Source: Tenrec ecaudatus (lineage: Eukaryota > Chordata > Mammalia > Afrosoricida > Tenrecidae). Taken from it: a stretch of 64,000 nt of DNA. Both the position numbers and the translations under genes were made by a program. The notes beneath the pieces were generated by a model, which saw only the letters and a program-made list of their open reading frames with translations, ran no database searches and was not told the origin of the DNA. Shown here piece after piece: positions 36,311 through 47,912 of the stretch. Position 1 is the first letter of the stretch, and each line of letters opens with the position of its first letter. Location of the stretch: assembly GCF_050624435.1 (NCBI RefSeq), contig NC_134539.1, forward strand, positions 124,563,025-124,627,024, written 5' to 3'.

Positions 36311-38225
36311 TTTTTTTTTTTTTTTTTTTAACATTTTATTAGGGGCTCATACAACTCTTATCACAATCCATACATATACATACATCAATTGTATAAAGCA
36401 CATCCGCACATTCCCTGCCCCAATCATTCTCAAAGCATTCGCTCTCCACTTAAGCCCTTTGCATCAAGTCCTCTTTTTTTTCCCCTCCCTCCCTGTTCCC
36501 CCCTCCCAATGTGCCCTTGGTAATTTATACATCGTTGTTTTGTCATATCTTGCCCTATCCGGAGTCTCCCTCCCCCCCCCTTCTCTGCCGTCCCTCTCCC
36601 AGTGAGGAGGTCACACGTGGACCCCTGTAATCAGTTCCCCCTTTCCAACCCACTCGCCCTCCACCCTCCCAGCATCACCCCTCTCACCCCTGGTCCTGAA
36701 GGTATCATCCACCCTGGATTCCCTGTGCCTCCAGCCCCCATATGCACCAGTGTACAACCTCTGCCCTATCCAACCCTGCAAGGTAGAATTCGGATCATGG
36801 TAGTTGGGGGGAGGAAGCATCCAGGATCTGGGGGAAAGCTGTGTTCTTCATCGGTACTACCTCGCACACTCATTGACCCATCTCCTCTCCTGAACCCCTC
36901 TGTGAGGGGATCTCCATTGGCCGACACTTGGACCTTGGGTCTCCACTCTGCACTTCCCCCTTCATTCAATATGGTATATATATATATACATATATATACA
37001 TAAACATATACATTTATAGACACACATACATATATACATATACACACATATATCTTTTTTTTTTGTTGCATGATGCCTTTATACCTGGTCCCTTTGGCAC
37101 CTCGTGATGGCACTGGCCGGTGTGCTTCTTCCATGTGGGCTTATTTGCTTCTGAGCTAGATGGCCGCTTGTTCACCTTCAAGCCTTTAAGACCCCAGACA
37201 CTATCTCTTTTGATAGCCGGGCACCATCAGCTTTCTTCACCACATTTGCTTATGCACCCATTTGTCTTCAGCGATCCTATCATGGAGGTGTGCAGTCAAT
37301 GATATGATGTTTTTGTTCTTTGATGCCTGATAACTGATCCCTTCGGGACCACTCGATCACACAGGCTGGTGTGTTCTTCCATGTGGACTTTGTTGCTTCT
37401 GAGCTAGATGGCCGCTTGTTTATCTTCAAGCCTTTAAGACCCCAATCACTATCTCTTTTGATAGCCGGGCACCATCAGCTTTCTTCACCACATTTACTTG
37501 TTCACCCACTTTGGCTCCAGCCGTTGTGTCGGGAGAGTGAGCATCATAGAGTTCCAATTTAATAAAAGAAAGTATTCATGCATTGAGGGAGTGTTTGAGT
37601 AGAGGCCCAAGGTCCTTCCGCCACCTTAATACTTAACCTATAAATATAGACACATCGATCTACTTCCCCATCCTCCTATATATATTTGCATGTACATGTC
37701 TTTGTCTAGACCTCCATAAATGCCCTTTGACTCCTAGCTCTTTCCTCCATGTCCCTTGACTTTCCTCCTGCCCTACTACCATGCTTCGTCGCCACCTGGG
37801 CTAGAGTATACCTCTTCTCTATGCAACCTTACCCTTGATCATTCCCCACCAGACCTGCCACTCCCCCTCTCGACCATTTGGGGTCCCATGTTTTTCCCTT
37901 GTCCCTGTGTTTGTTAACACCACTTCCTTACACCCCCTACCCCCCACCCCAAGTCCCCCTGGAACTGTCAGTCCCGTTGTTTTTCCTCCAGATAGTTCAT
38001 CCAGCCTGTCCTATTCAGACAGACCTGTGGAGACACTAACATGCACAAAAACAAGACAGAGGAAAACAAAGCAACAGTATACAACCTGACAACAAAACAA
38101 TAACAACAAACCACTGACAAAGAACAGAAGAAAACACATCAAGAAAGAAAAGCTTGTAGTTAGTTCAGGGATCGTTTGCTGGCCCTTAGGAGCGTTTTCC
38201 AGTCCAGTCTGTTGGGGCACCACGA
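36311..38225 (-). mobile_element. 1.9-kb LINE-type retroposon copy with perfect 13-bp TSD
   Basis: A T-run (element A-tail) followed by ACATTTTATTAGGGGCTCATAC marks the 3' end at left. CCCCTTGGCTTTC is repeated exactly on both sides (36298-36310 and 38226-38238). The copy runs much further 5' than most others: past the duplicated GCTTTGTTGCTTCTGAGCTAG modules, the CATAGAGTTCCAATTTAATA block, a TATAAATATAGACACAT segment, and an A-rich ACAAAACAATAACAACAAACC region. No ORF is visible, so it corresponds to a long LINE 3' non-coding region or a non-autonomous derivative. The intact TSD and tail suggest it is young. Confidence 0.8.
36974..37053. repeat. TA/CATA/CACA microsatellite inside the retroposon
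   Basis: An imperfect (TA)n-(CATA)n-(CACA)n tract sits where sister copies have only a short T-run between TATGGTA and the GATGATGCC module. It is therefore an expansion within this copy. Confidence 0.85.
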
Positions 38226-38238
38226 CCCCTTGGCTTTC

Positions 38239-40424
38239 ATTCTCTCAGCAGCCCCACCTACTCCAGAACCAAGTTGGTGAAGAGCTAAGTCTTTGAAAAT
38301 GAAGAGGCCCCACCCTTGAGACCCCCCCAGGCTGCGGTGCCACACTCTGAGACCCCTGGGGTCATGACCCTACCCTTGGACGCAGCTCTAGCTCCCATGG
38401 TCCTGTCTATTTAGCTTCTGATGCTTTGTTCCGCAGATCCCCGGGCCGGCCTGACCTCTGCTCTGCTCTGGCCAGTGTTCGGAGCATCGCCAGCTCAGAG
38501 GCACCGTTCTCTGCAAGAAAGCCTCCGCCGTCAGGCCTTCATCTCTTGCTCTGAGGTCTCGCTCTTGTTTCCTGATGCGCTGTTGGCAGTTTTCTGATGT
38601 GCCATCTCTGCAGTCACAGTTTCCTCCCTGCCCTCATCCGAGTGGCCTCGGACATCCTCCGTCCCACCGACAATCCCTGCAAAGCAACCTAGGTTTTTAC
38701 TAGGCTTTCAGGTGCCTTCAGGCTCAGCCGACTTCTACCTATTACCCAGTTCTAAGACAGCGTCCGTGTTTCAGTCAGAGCCGACCACGATTCTCCCGGG
38801 ACCATTCCTGTGCTGTCGTGGAAGTACCACGGGAAGACGGCCTTCATTCACTCAGTTGTCCCCTCACCCTTTAGGAGGCGAGAAGTCCCAAGTCGCCTGG
38901 CACCCGCTTTAAGGAAATCTTTCTCTGTGTCCGTTCTGGAGGAAGATCCTTGTCTCCTTCCAGCATCTGTGGACCTGACATTCCTCAGAGATCGATGTCT
39001 GTCTTGGCGTCAATCTTCTCCAGGGCCTTGAAGCATCTCAGTGCAGGGGCCCAGGCTCCTCTTAGCAGGTATTGACATCACCCTTCCTTTGTTGAATTAT
39101 CTTTCTTTTTTAAAATAAAAGCCCACACAGGCCAACCCCAGGGAAACTACCCGTACATCAGACCACAGCTGTGACCTGAATACAGGGTTTGCGTCTCACG
39201 CTGATCCCCTTAGACTTGATTGACAGATCACATCAAGGGGGGCGGGGGGGACGATGACATCATTACATAACTCTCAAATCACATCATTGCATTATTGTGG
39301 AACCGCTGAGACTCATGACCCAGTCCAGGTGACTCATCTTTTCTGGGGACACCATTCAATCCGTGAGACGTTCAGGTTAGAAGGTTGACCGAGGACAGCA
39401 GTCTCTGGCACCTCCATCTTCTTTTGATGCTGCCAGTGGCATTCCGTTTGTCCCTCGGGATCCTCCAAACCGCCTCTGCGCATCTGCCAGTGTGGCTGGT
39501 GTATTGCTGGGGTGAGGCTGGAGCTATGCCCACGGCTCTCCGATGCCAGCAGGGTTGCCCACGGTGGACAGATTTCAGTGGAACTTCCAGACTGGGAAGT
39601 CTGGAACTAAGGGCCTGGAGATCGGCTTTGGAACACTGTATGTAGTGGGGACAAACAAGCAGGAGTCACATAGGTCACTTTGACACTAGACTGCATGTCA
39701 CACCTATCCAGTTTTGTTTTAAAGATACTGGACTCTGGTCAATGATAGCCAGGCACACAGGAGTCCATGCAAGGCTCAACACAAACAGCACACTAGAAGC
39801 AGACCTATATAGACTTTAGGCATTAAACAAGCAGACTACAGACATCATTTAGCTGGCTTATTTTGTTTAAATGAGTGAAAGATGAATTTGAAGGTATCTT
39901 CAGTGGATAGGGAACCGCAGAACGGAAGCTGTTGTGTGGTACAGGCAGTTCACCGCTCACTGTCTCTCTTCCCATCTCACCTCCACCCGGGTCCCCTCGT
40001 CCCAACACCAACAAGCCATTCCAGCCAGCAGAATCCAGCATGAGGCCCCACTCCGTCCACTCTCAGGCAGATGCTCTAGTTATTGGTTGGTCTTGAACAA
40101 AGAAGGCCACACAAAGTTTGAACTTCTTTTTGGCTTACACTTCTGATGGCTTTCAAAATTACAATGTCGAGCTTACTAGGAATCCGAAAGTAAGAAGAGC
40201 CGTTAGACATGGACTAACACACTCAGAAAATAAATCACAGCAAAGAGATGGTACCCACATCCTGCCAGGAAATGAATACATGACGACGAGAGAGGGAAGC
40301 CACAGCCTCAAATTTAAAAATCACCATTGAAATACGTGAGTTTGATATGTAAGCATGAAGCTACAGAGCTCAGTGGCTGTGAGGAATAGATGTCATTGCT
40401 GGAGACCGGTAGGAGGCTGGAGTT
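38239..40424. other. intergenic, no gene
   Basis: Mostly unique. At 39200-39370 an old repeat is suggested by GATTGACAGATCACATC..., CATCATTGCATTATTGTGG and GGGGACACCATTCAATCCGTGAG. A G-run is at 39237-39250. Confidence 0.35.
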
Positions 40425-40625
40425 CAGCATCCTGGGTTCTAGGTCAGCTACATTCCTACGGAGGTGCCAACTCTGACGTTGTGCTTTCTAAGTCTTCCTT
40501 CACCTCTTAGAGCCTCAGTTTGTTTACCTGTCACATGAGGATAAGAGCAGCCCTGTACCTGCTTTCAAGGGGTGGTAAGGATCAAAGAGATCGTGTCCGT
40601 GAACCTGGGACTTGCCTTCGGACAT
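40425..40625 (+). repeat. MIR SINE, diverged
   Basis: ATCCTGGGTTCTAGGTCAGC, CTTCACCTCTTAGAGCCTCAGTTTGTTTACCTGTCAC, GGATAAGAGCAGCCCTGTACCTGC and GGTAAGGATCAAAGAGATC follow the MIR order. Confidence 0.7.
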
Positions 40626-41860
40626 TCAGCCTCCACGGAACGCAATGCCCGCACCCAGCTCGAGGTGGCATGCCCGTAGTTGCTTGCACTGGCTTCCAGG
40701 AAGGCTTTGTGAAGAGAGGTTGACTCCCTATGCGTCACTGCCGAGAGAAGAGGATGGAATGTGCCTCCAGGGACTGGCTCAGTGCTGCCCAGGCTTGGCC
40801 ATTGAGAGCGAACTTCATGAGTAAGAAGCTCCTGGTTCTGGCCTCTAAAATCAAGACCATCTCCTTGTGAAGGGCAGAAATCCAGGCGAAATACAATGGA
40901 TAATCTGGCAGTGCAGAATTTATTAAAGAGGTCCAGATTAAAAATTGGGTTGTCTGTCCATCAATCGGCCTATTTTCCACATTTTTCTCTGTCTCTTTCC
41001 TAAAAATACTCCTGCATGGCATTAACTCCACCTTTGGAGCGCACATATGCTCATGGCCCTGCCCCTTTCCTTTGTAAGGACAAGCTTGGTGTGTTCTCCA
41101 GCCGAGGTTCCCATAGCTCTCCTAGTCTCGCTGAAGGATTTATTTATTATTTTTAACATTTCCCGAGGCGCATGATTTCAACTGCGAAAGAAGGGGTTCC
41201 TGAATTGACGTCCCCAAGGAGTCATCCTTACGGGCTGCATTGTCTGGCTTTGGGGCAATTCCCTTGGACTCCGGCGAAGGGGTCAGATTGCAAACAACCA
41301 ACTGAAGGCTGAACTACTGACCGGAGAATCACTGTGCAGCTGTGGGGGGTCCTTTGTGTCAGGGATCGGGCTGGTGGCGTTCGATTTTTGCAACATCTTG
41401 GCCTGAGCTTGGGTGAACTTTCAGACTGGGTTCTAGACGCAGGCCCTGAGACAGAGAGCTTCATGCGGACATCCACAAGGAATGTCCCTGGGCCACACAG
41501 GAGTCCCGGCGGCATGTGGCGAAGGGCTCGCTGCTCATCGATTGTCCGTGCTGAAAACCCACCCGTAGCTCTGGGGGAGAAGATACGGCAGTCTGTTCCC
41601 ATCAAGGTTTACAGCCGTGGGTACCCTGTGGAGAACACCACATACACGCATGCAGAAGCCTAGTCTTCCAGCACATTTCTATTGCCGTTTTTGTGGCACA
41701 ATTAGGTGCCTCGGCTGACATTCGGGTCGGCTTATACCCGAGTACACACGGTGCCACTCGATCCTATAAGATGCTGTGGGTTGGAATGGACCCAGCAGAA
41801 GTGCATTTGGTTTTTGGTTTGAAGGAAGGCAAGTGAGGCAGGACTGGGTAGAGGAGAAGC
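40626..41860. other. intergenic, no gene
   Basis: A possible SINE tail (ATCCTATAAGATGCTGTGGGTTGGAATGGACC) lies at 41760-41815. Otherwise unique sequence, with no coding similarity recognised. Confidence 0.35.
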
Positions 41861-42394
41861 TGTGTGAGATCATTAATGCTTATTGTGCCAACCTGGCCAA
41901 TAATCACAGGGGGGTGGGTAAATTGAAGGGCAGAGAGATAAATGGCTGGGTGAGCCTCACCTTTCTAGGTCTCGGGTCTCTTGCTCTCTGATGGTCGGAC
42001 CAGGGTGCAGCTGCCTTAGCCTGTTCCCTGCTTCAGCTGGCAAGGCTCACTTCCTACAAGACATCTCTGAGGAGAAGCCACATGGACCTACCCTGATGCA
42101 GTCCCGGGTGCTGGAGCAGCTGTGTGGAGACCCCTGCCAGTGCTGAGATGCTTACACATTCACTGATTCAGCTTTCCTCCTGCAGTCGGCATCACAGTAT
42201 GTGTTTTGTGAGATGGAGGAGGACTTTGTGGATTGGTTTCGGACATATGAGTTAATGTGGACTTGGCAGCACTTGTGGACTTGGGCAGCACTGGGTTGGG
42301 ATATTTTCTTGATGTGCGCTTAACCTTTACATGAAACTCTCTCTTATACATGAGTTTCTGTGGATTTGTTTCTCTAAAGTACCCAGACTAACAC
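41861..42394 (+). mobile_element. solo-LTR-like element, second subfamily
   Basis: TGTGTGAGATCATTAATG start, GCTTATTGTGCCAACCTGGCC and AGAGAGATAAATGGCTGG as in the 3181 copy, then the shared 3' modules GTGTGGAGACCCC, GGACATATGAGTTAATG, TTTACATGAAACTCTC, TTTGTTTCTCTAAAG and CCCAGACTAACACC. Shares 5' sequence with 3181 and 3' sequence with the other copies. Confidence 0.55.
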
Positions 42395-42439
42395 CGATAT
42401 GCTATCCAGCCACCTACCATCATGTTAGGTCAATGCAAA

Positions 42440-42795
42440 AGAACCTGGAGGGTGGAGGGAATGTGGGGCAGAAAGGGGGAACCGATGACAAGAATCTACG
42501 TATAGCCTTCTCCCTGGGGGATGGACAGCAGAGAAGAGGGCGGGGGAAGATGTCGAACAGTATAACATATGACAAAATAATAATAATTTATGAATTATGG
42601 AAGGTTCATGAAGTAGGGGGGAGTGGGGAGGGAGGGGGAAATGAGCAGCAGATATTAAGGGCTCAAGTAGAAGGCAAATGTTTTGAGAATGATGATGGCA
42701 ACAAATGTACATATGTGCTTGACACAATGGATGGATGTATGGATTGTGATAAGAATTGTGTGAGCCCCCCAATAAAATGATTTTTTTTAAAAAAA
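42440..42795 (+). mobile_element. LINE-type retroposon 3' end, 5'-truncated
   Basis: GAACCGATGACAAGAATCTACG, CCCTGGGGGATGGACAGCAG, TATGACAAAATAATAATAATTTATGAATTATGG, GCTCAAGTAGAAGGCAAATG, GATTGTGATAAGAATTGTGTGAGCCCCCCAATAAAATG and an A-rich tail. This is the sense form of the minus-strand copies. Confidence 0.75.
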
Positions 42796-43726
42796 AGAAA
42801 GAAAAAGAGCAAGACCATCAATGAGAAGAAGTGACAGTGACTGTACCCACGTGGGGATGGTGTAGGATCGGGCAGTGTTTTGTTCTGACCTGACAGTACC
42901 ACCAACGACGTGGGTAGATGACAACCAATAACAAACAAAACAAAAACAGAACCCCAACAAAACGTCCTCACATAGTGGTGCTAGCTGGGGCCCTGTGCAT
43001 AAGAGGACCAAACGTGAACCCCGAGTATGTGTCAATCCCTGCCAGAATAAACCATGGTTCCATCCATGTACGAATCAACTTGTCACGACGTGGCTGGACG
43101 GTCTCCTTGAGGAACAGTGCCCGCCAGGGGCTCAGAACTGTTCTCCGTGGCTGGCAGTGGGCGGATCAGCCTGGGTGACTGAATCCACAATGCTGGTGCA
43201 CGCATCACTTCCGTCCCTGCCACCACGGCTGCTGCAGTCAGGTCCCCAGCATGGCTGCACGGGGCAGCTGAACACACAGGATGGCCGATGTCAACTTGTT
43301 CAGCCCGCTGGTCTCGGCCTCATTGCTTAGTGCCTCCTCGGCGGAAGTCGGTCTAGGATGAGCACTGAGACGTCATCAAGACCTTCATAGTTACTGTCCT
43401 GTCCCATAGACCACCCACATTTCTGTTCCTCGGACTTTCTTATCTCTGCTCTTCAGAGCTTTCTCCTTCCACATCTTTGACCAACAGGTGCTGTTCAGGA
43501 GTCTGTGTAGCTTCTTAGTTCAGACGACGTCTCTTCTCACGCAAAGTGAGAGATTAAGCGCAGTGCCCAGAGGCCTGCCCGCTCAACACTGTATTTCCAG
43601 GTTGTCTCTGTGCGTGGCTGTAGTCCACGTGCAGTTATTGGTGTGCATGTTTTTCATGCAATTGTGTACCATCTTTTGTTAATTTTTATGACAGCTTAAG
43701 ATGCACAGGATCACGGTGAAGATATT
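42796..43726. other. intergenic, no gene
   Basis: Unique sequence. The ACCAATAACAAACAAAACAAAAAC stretch at 42925-42950 is A-rich. Nothing coding recognised. Confidence 0.35.
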
Positions 43727-43870
43727 GTTGTTGTTTTTGTTGTTAGGTGCCATCGAGTTGGTCCCAGCGCAAAGCGACTCTAATGCGTACCAGAACAAAG
43801 CCCCGTGTGGTCCTACGCCACCCCCGATTGTCCTTATGCCTGTGACGTTACAGAGTAAGGAGGATGCCTC
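43727..43870 (-). repeat. RTE LINE 3'-terminal fragment
   Basis: TTGTTGTTTTTGTTGTTAGGTGCCATCGAGTTGGTCCC then CAAAGCGACTCTAATGCG and AACAAAGCCCCGTGTGG. The (TTG)n run is the RTE 3' tail in reverse. It lies directly next to a sense SINE carrying the same tail. Confidence 0.65.
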
Positions 43871-43895
43871 GGCACCCACCCGCGGTTTCCCTTAT

Positions 43896-44083
43896 TACCA
43901 ACTTACCCACAACACTATGGGCTGTGACCTTCAAGCTCAGCAGTTCAAAGCCACTAGACAGCTCTGAGGGAGAAAGACAGTGCTTTCTACTTCCTTGAAA
44001 ACGTACAGTGTCAGAAGCTCACGGGGGCAGTTCTACCCTGTCCTATAGGGTCGCTTTGAGTTGGCACAGACTGGATGGCAGTA
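43896..44083 (+). repeat. AfroSINE-like SINE
   Basis: ACTATGGGCTGTGACCTTCAAGCTCAGCAGTTCAAAGCC, GAAAGACAGTGCTTTCTACTTCC, CACGGGGGCAGTTCTACCC, TGTCCTATAGGGTCGCTTTGAG and TTGGCACAGACTGGATGGCAG. The best preserved 3' half in the window. Confidence 0.8.
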
Positions 44084-44099
44084 CGTTTTTTTTTAATGT

Positions 44100-44749
44100 A
44101 GCAGTATTGATACATTATTATTAACTAAAGCCTACACTTTATTCATATTATCTAAATTTTACCCCTAGTGTCTTTTTCTTGTTTTAGGACTCCACCAGGA
44201 TCCAGCACCACATTCCCTTAGGCACCACTTAGCTGTTATGTTTTCTGACAGTTCCTGGCTTTGATGACTTGATTGATGATGTTGAATACTTACCAGGCAC
44301 TTGGTAGACTCCCCATTTATTGAGATTTGTCTGATATTTTTTATCATGATATTTCACCTTCCCTCTTAGGTAATGAGCTCTTGGGAGGAAGATTTTTTTG
44401 AAAGTTAAGTGTCAGTCTCATTATATCCTATACTGTATCAAGGGTGTATACTACCAATATGAGTTGCCGTTATTGATCCCCTAACTTGAGGTAGTGTTTG
44501 CCAAGTTTCTCTGTTGTTGTAAAGTCACCCTTCTTCCTCCCCGCTTCAGCCCCCGGTACTCTACTCTTTGGAAGAAAGGTACTATGTGCAACTCATAGTT
44601 AGGGTGTGTGTTATGCTCCACCTCCCAAAAGATAAAGTATCTACACACATTACTTGGACTTTTACTGTATCTGAGATTTGTCCCTTCTCTCCATTTATTT
44701 ATAGCACTGTGGACTCATAGAGATTTTATTCTATGCCTTGCGTTATAAT
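44100..44749. other. intergenic AT-rich, no gene
   Basis: AT-rich sequence, perhaps old L1 remnants. No confident family call. Confidence 0.3.
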
Positions 44750-44998
44750 TCAATGTTTCTTTTTAAAAAAACAGTTTTATTGACATCTAATCAATGTCCC
44801 ATATAATTCAGTGGTTTGAATATATTAAAAAGAATTGTGCAATCATCACTAAAATTAATTGTAAAACATTTTCTTCACTTTTGCACTCATTATTACTAGC
44901 TCCCCATTTCCCCCCAATCTTCTTTTCATAGCGCTAAGACTCTAGTTGTTGTTTCTATAGATTGACCTATTCCGAATTTCATATCAAGAGAATTGAAC
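44750..44998 (-). repeat. old L1 (L1M-type) 3' UTR
   Basis: AAACAGTTTTATTGACATC, CATATAATTCAGTGGTTTGAATATATT, TTGTGCAATCATCACTAAAATTAATTG, CATTTTCTTCACTTTTGCACTC, CTAGTTGTTGTTTCTATAGATTGACCTATTCCG and TTTCATATCAAGAGAATTG follow the ancient mammalian L1 3' end in reverse. Confidence 0.75.
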
Positions 44999-45121
44999 CA
45001 ATAAACAAAGACAACAAAAACACAACCCCAACAAAAATATCAAACCAAACACAGAAAAAAGTCAATCTCAAATAAAGCACAACATAATAAAAGCTAGCAC
45101 AGATAAAAAATAAGTCAAAAG

Positions 45122-46068
45122 CACTGGGCCTCCACTCAAGTACTCCCTCAATGCAAGAACACTTTCTTCTATTAAATTGGCATTCTATGATGCTCACCCT
45201 CTCGACACAACCGCTGAAGACAAAGTGAGTGAATAAGCAAATGTGGTGAAGAAAGCTGATGGTGCCTGGCTATCAAAAGATATAGTGTCTGGGATCTTAA
45301 AGGCTTGAAAGTAAAGCGACCATCTAGCTCAGAAGCAACAAAGCCCACATGAAAGAAGCACACCAGCCTGTGTGATCACGAGGTGTTGATGGGATCAGGT
45401 ATAAGGCATCATCAGAACAAAAAAAATCTTATCATAGTGAATGAAGGGGGAAGTGCAGAGTGGAGACTCAAAGCCCATTTGTTGGCCACTGGAGATCCCC
45501 TCGCAGAGGGGTCTAGGGGAGGAGACGAGTCAGTCAGGGTGCGATGTAGCACCGATGAAGAATTCAGCTTTCCTCTAGTTCCTCCCCGCCCACTATCATC
45601 ATCCGAATTCTACCTTGCAAGCCTGGATAGGGCAGAGGTTGTACATTGGTGCAGATAGGAGCTGGAGGCACAGGGAATCCAGGGTGGATGATACCTTTAG
45701 GACCAGGGGTGTGAGTGGCGATACTGGGAGGGTAGAGGGAGAGTGGGTTGGAAAGAGGGAACCGATTACAAGGATCTACATGTGACCTCCTCCCTGGGGG
45801 ACAGACAACAGAAAAGTGCGTGAAGGGAGACGCCGGACAGGGCAAGATATGACAAAATAATAATTTATAAATTATCAAGGGCTCATGAGGGAGAGGGAGC
45901 GGGGAGGGAGGGGCAAAAAAGAGGTCTTGATGCAAAGGGTTTAAGTGGAGAGCAAATGCTTTGAAAATGATCAGGGCAAAGAATGTACAGATGTGCTTTA
46001 TACAGTTGATGTGTGTATGGATTGTGATCAGAGTTGTATGAGCCCCTAATAAAATTTTTTTTTAATGG
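45122..46068 (+). mobile_element. LINE-type retroposon 3' region, 8-bp TSD
   Basis: GGGCCTCCACTCAAGTACTCCC, TATTAAATTGGCATTCTATGATGC, AGAAGCAACAAAGCCCACATG, GTGTGATCACGAGGTGTTGATGGG, GATCTACATGTGACCTCCTCC, GTATGGATTGTGATCAGAGTTG and CCCCTAATAAAATTTTTTTTT in sense order. GTCAAAAG is repeated at 45114-45121 and 46069-46076. Confidence 0.78.
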
Positions 46069-46187
46069 GTCAAAAGAGGAAATAACTGTGAAGGTGCTAA
46101 CTTTTAACCTCCCTGTGTCTGCACGAGTTCACTTTCTGATGCGCTCAGTCTGAGGGCCAGGGGTTTCTTTCCTTTCTTCCTTTTAAA

Positions 46188-47395
46188 ACATCATTTTATT
46201 GAGGCTCTTACAGCTCTCATCACCATCCATCCATCCATCCATCCATCCATCCATCCATCCATCCATCCATCCATCCATCCACCCATCCATCCATCCATCC
46301 ATCCATCCATCCATCCATCCATCCATCCATCTATCCACCCACCCACCCATCCACCCACCCATCCATCCACCCATCCATCCATCCATCCATCCATCCATCC
46401 ATCCATCATCCATCCATCCATCCATCCATCCATCCATCCATCCATCCATCCATCATCCATCCATCCATCCATCCATCCATCCATCCATCCATCCATCCAT
46501 TGTGTCAAGCACATTTGTACGTATGTTGCCATCATTTTCAAAACATTTTCTTTCTACTTGAGCCCCTGATATCAGCTCCTCATTTCCCCTCCTCCATTTT
46601 CTTTCCCTCATGAACTTTTGGTAATTTATAAATTTTTATGCATGTCTTACACCCACCACTGTCTCCCTTCAACCACTTTTCTGTGGTCTATCCCCCTGGG
46701 AAGGGGTTATATATGGATCATTGTGATCAGTTCCCCCTTTCTCCCACCACCTCCCCCCTACCCTCCTGGTATCGCTACTCTCATTATTGGCCCTGAAGGG
46801 TTTATCTGTCCTGAAGTGCCTGTGTTTCTAGCTCTTATCTGTACCAGCGTACACCCCCTCTGGTCTAGCCGGATTTGTAAGGTAGAGTTGAGGTCATGAT
46901 AGTGGGGAGGAAGGAAGCATTAAAGAATGAGAGGGAATTTGTCTTCTTTATCAGTGCTACACTGCACTGCTGCTATGCTGACTGGCTCGTCTCTTCCTGT
47001 GGCCCTTCTGTCAGGGGATGGGGACAAGGTTTTTACCTCCCCAGTCAATGGTCCAAGGGAATTCAATGGAGGCTTCATCCCCGTGGGGGCTTTGCAAATG
47101 AATTTTGGCCTTCTACTGTCTGCAAACGTGGTGTTCAGAATTTAAGTTGTAATACAACTCCTTCCCCTAATCTTGGATTTTATCATTTACAATCCTTGGA
47201 TCACATATGCTGATGTGCTTCTTCCATGTGGGCTTAGCTGGCACCCCATTTAGATGGTTGCTTGTTTTAAGATAAGATTTTAAGACGCCAGATTCTATTC
47301 TTTCTGTTAGCCAGGTGCCGTCTGATTTCTTCACCACACTTTGCTCTAGCACCCATATCTTTGGCAGTCACTTTACGAGAGTGAGTGCTGAGCAG
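46188..47395 (-). mobile_element. older LINE-type retroposon carrying the ATCC expansion
   Basis: ATCATTTTATTGAGGCTCTTACAG at the 3' end, then the tetranucleotide array, then TGTGTCAAGCACATTTGTACG, TTGAGCCCCTGATATCAGCTCC, CCCTGAAGGGTTTATCTGTCC and TGCTGATGTGCTTCTTCCATGTGGGCTTAGC in the family order. More diverged than the copies with TSDs. Confidence 0.65.
46222..46501. repeat. (ATCC)n tetranucleotide microsatellite, about 280 bp
   Basis: About 65-70 ATCC/CCAT units with interruptions (ACCC, ATCT and two ATC deletions). Other copies of the retroposon have two to six ATCC units at exactly this place, so the array grew from a seed in the element. Open frames here (Ile-His-Pro-Ser or Trp-Met-Asp-Gly repeats) are not genes. 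Confidence 0.95.
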
Positions 47396-47912
47396 GGATG
47401 CATGATAAGAACCAACTGTTCTTAGGTTAAGGCTACTGGTTAAGTCTGAGCTAAAAATCCACTCATGTATCGTAGGCTTGTGTATATTCCTGTTCCACTT
47501 TAGTGACACTATTGTCCGCTTTTGGAGAGATGATGTAAGTAACCCTCACGGGGCTTTTGCTAATTCTAATAATACTATCATTAAAGTAGCTACTGGTATA
47601 GCATTTAAAATACCATTGAGATAGGGGGGATATTCAAATGGGGAAGCATCTTAGACTAAAATCTACGAGATGTTCACTGGTACATATTGAACACAAGTGA
47701 CTCGGTTCTGTTTGGGAAAACCACGAGGGCACAGAATCAGCAGCACTCGTCCGCAGTGGCAGAACTATGTCTGCAGAACCGAGACATGTCTTAAAAGCTA
47801 AGAAAATATGAAAGTGGCTGATACATGGGGGTCTTAAGTTGTCTGCTACTGGAAGAACTCAAAAGCAAGTTCACTGATTTTCAAATCCAGTCGTTCTTGT
47901 CTCTCTCTAGGG
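47396..47912. other. intergenic, no gene
   Basis: AT-rich unique sequence with no recognised repeat. Confidence 0.35.

Noticed and set aside
42740-42795. Gene poly(A) signal CAATAAAATG
   Set aside because: It is the fixed 3' terminus of the LINE-type retroposon family and recurs with the same flanks elsewhere in the window.
46222-46501. CRISPR-like array
   Set aside because: The repeats are uniform 4-bp units with no spacers, in a mammalian genome.
46183-46561. Open frames with long IHPS or WMDG repeats on both strands
   Set aside because: Pure translation of the ATCC tetranucleotide array, which is open in all frames; no gene.
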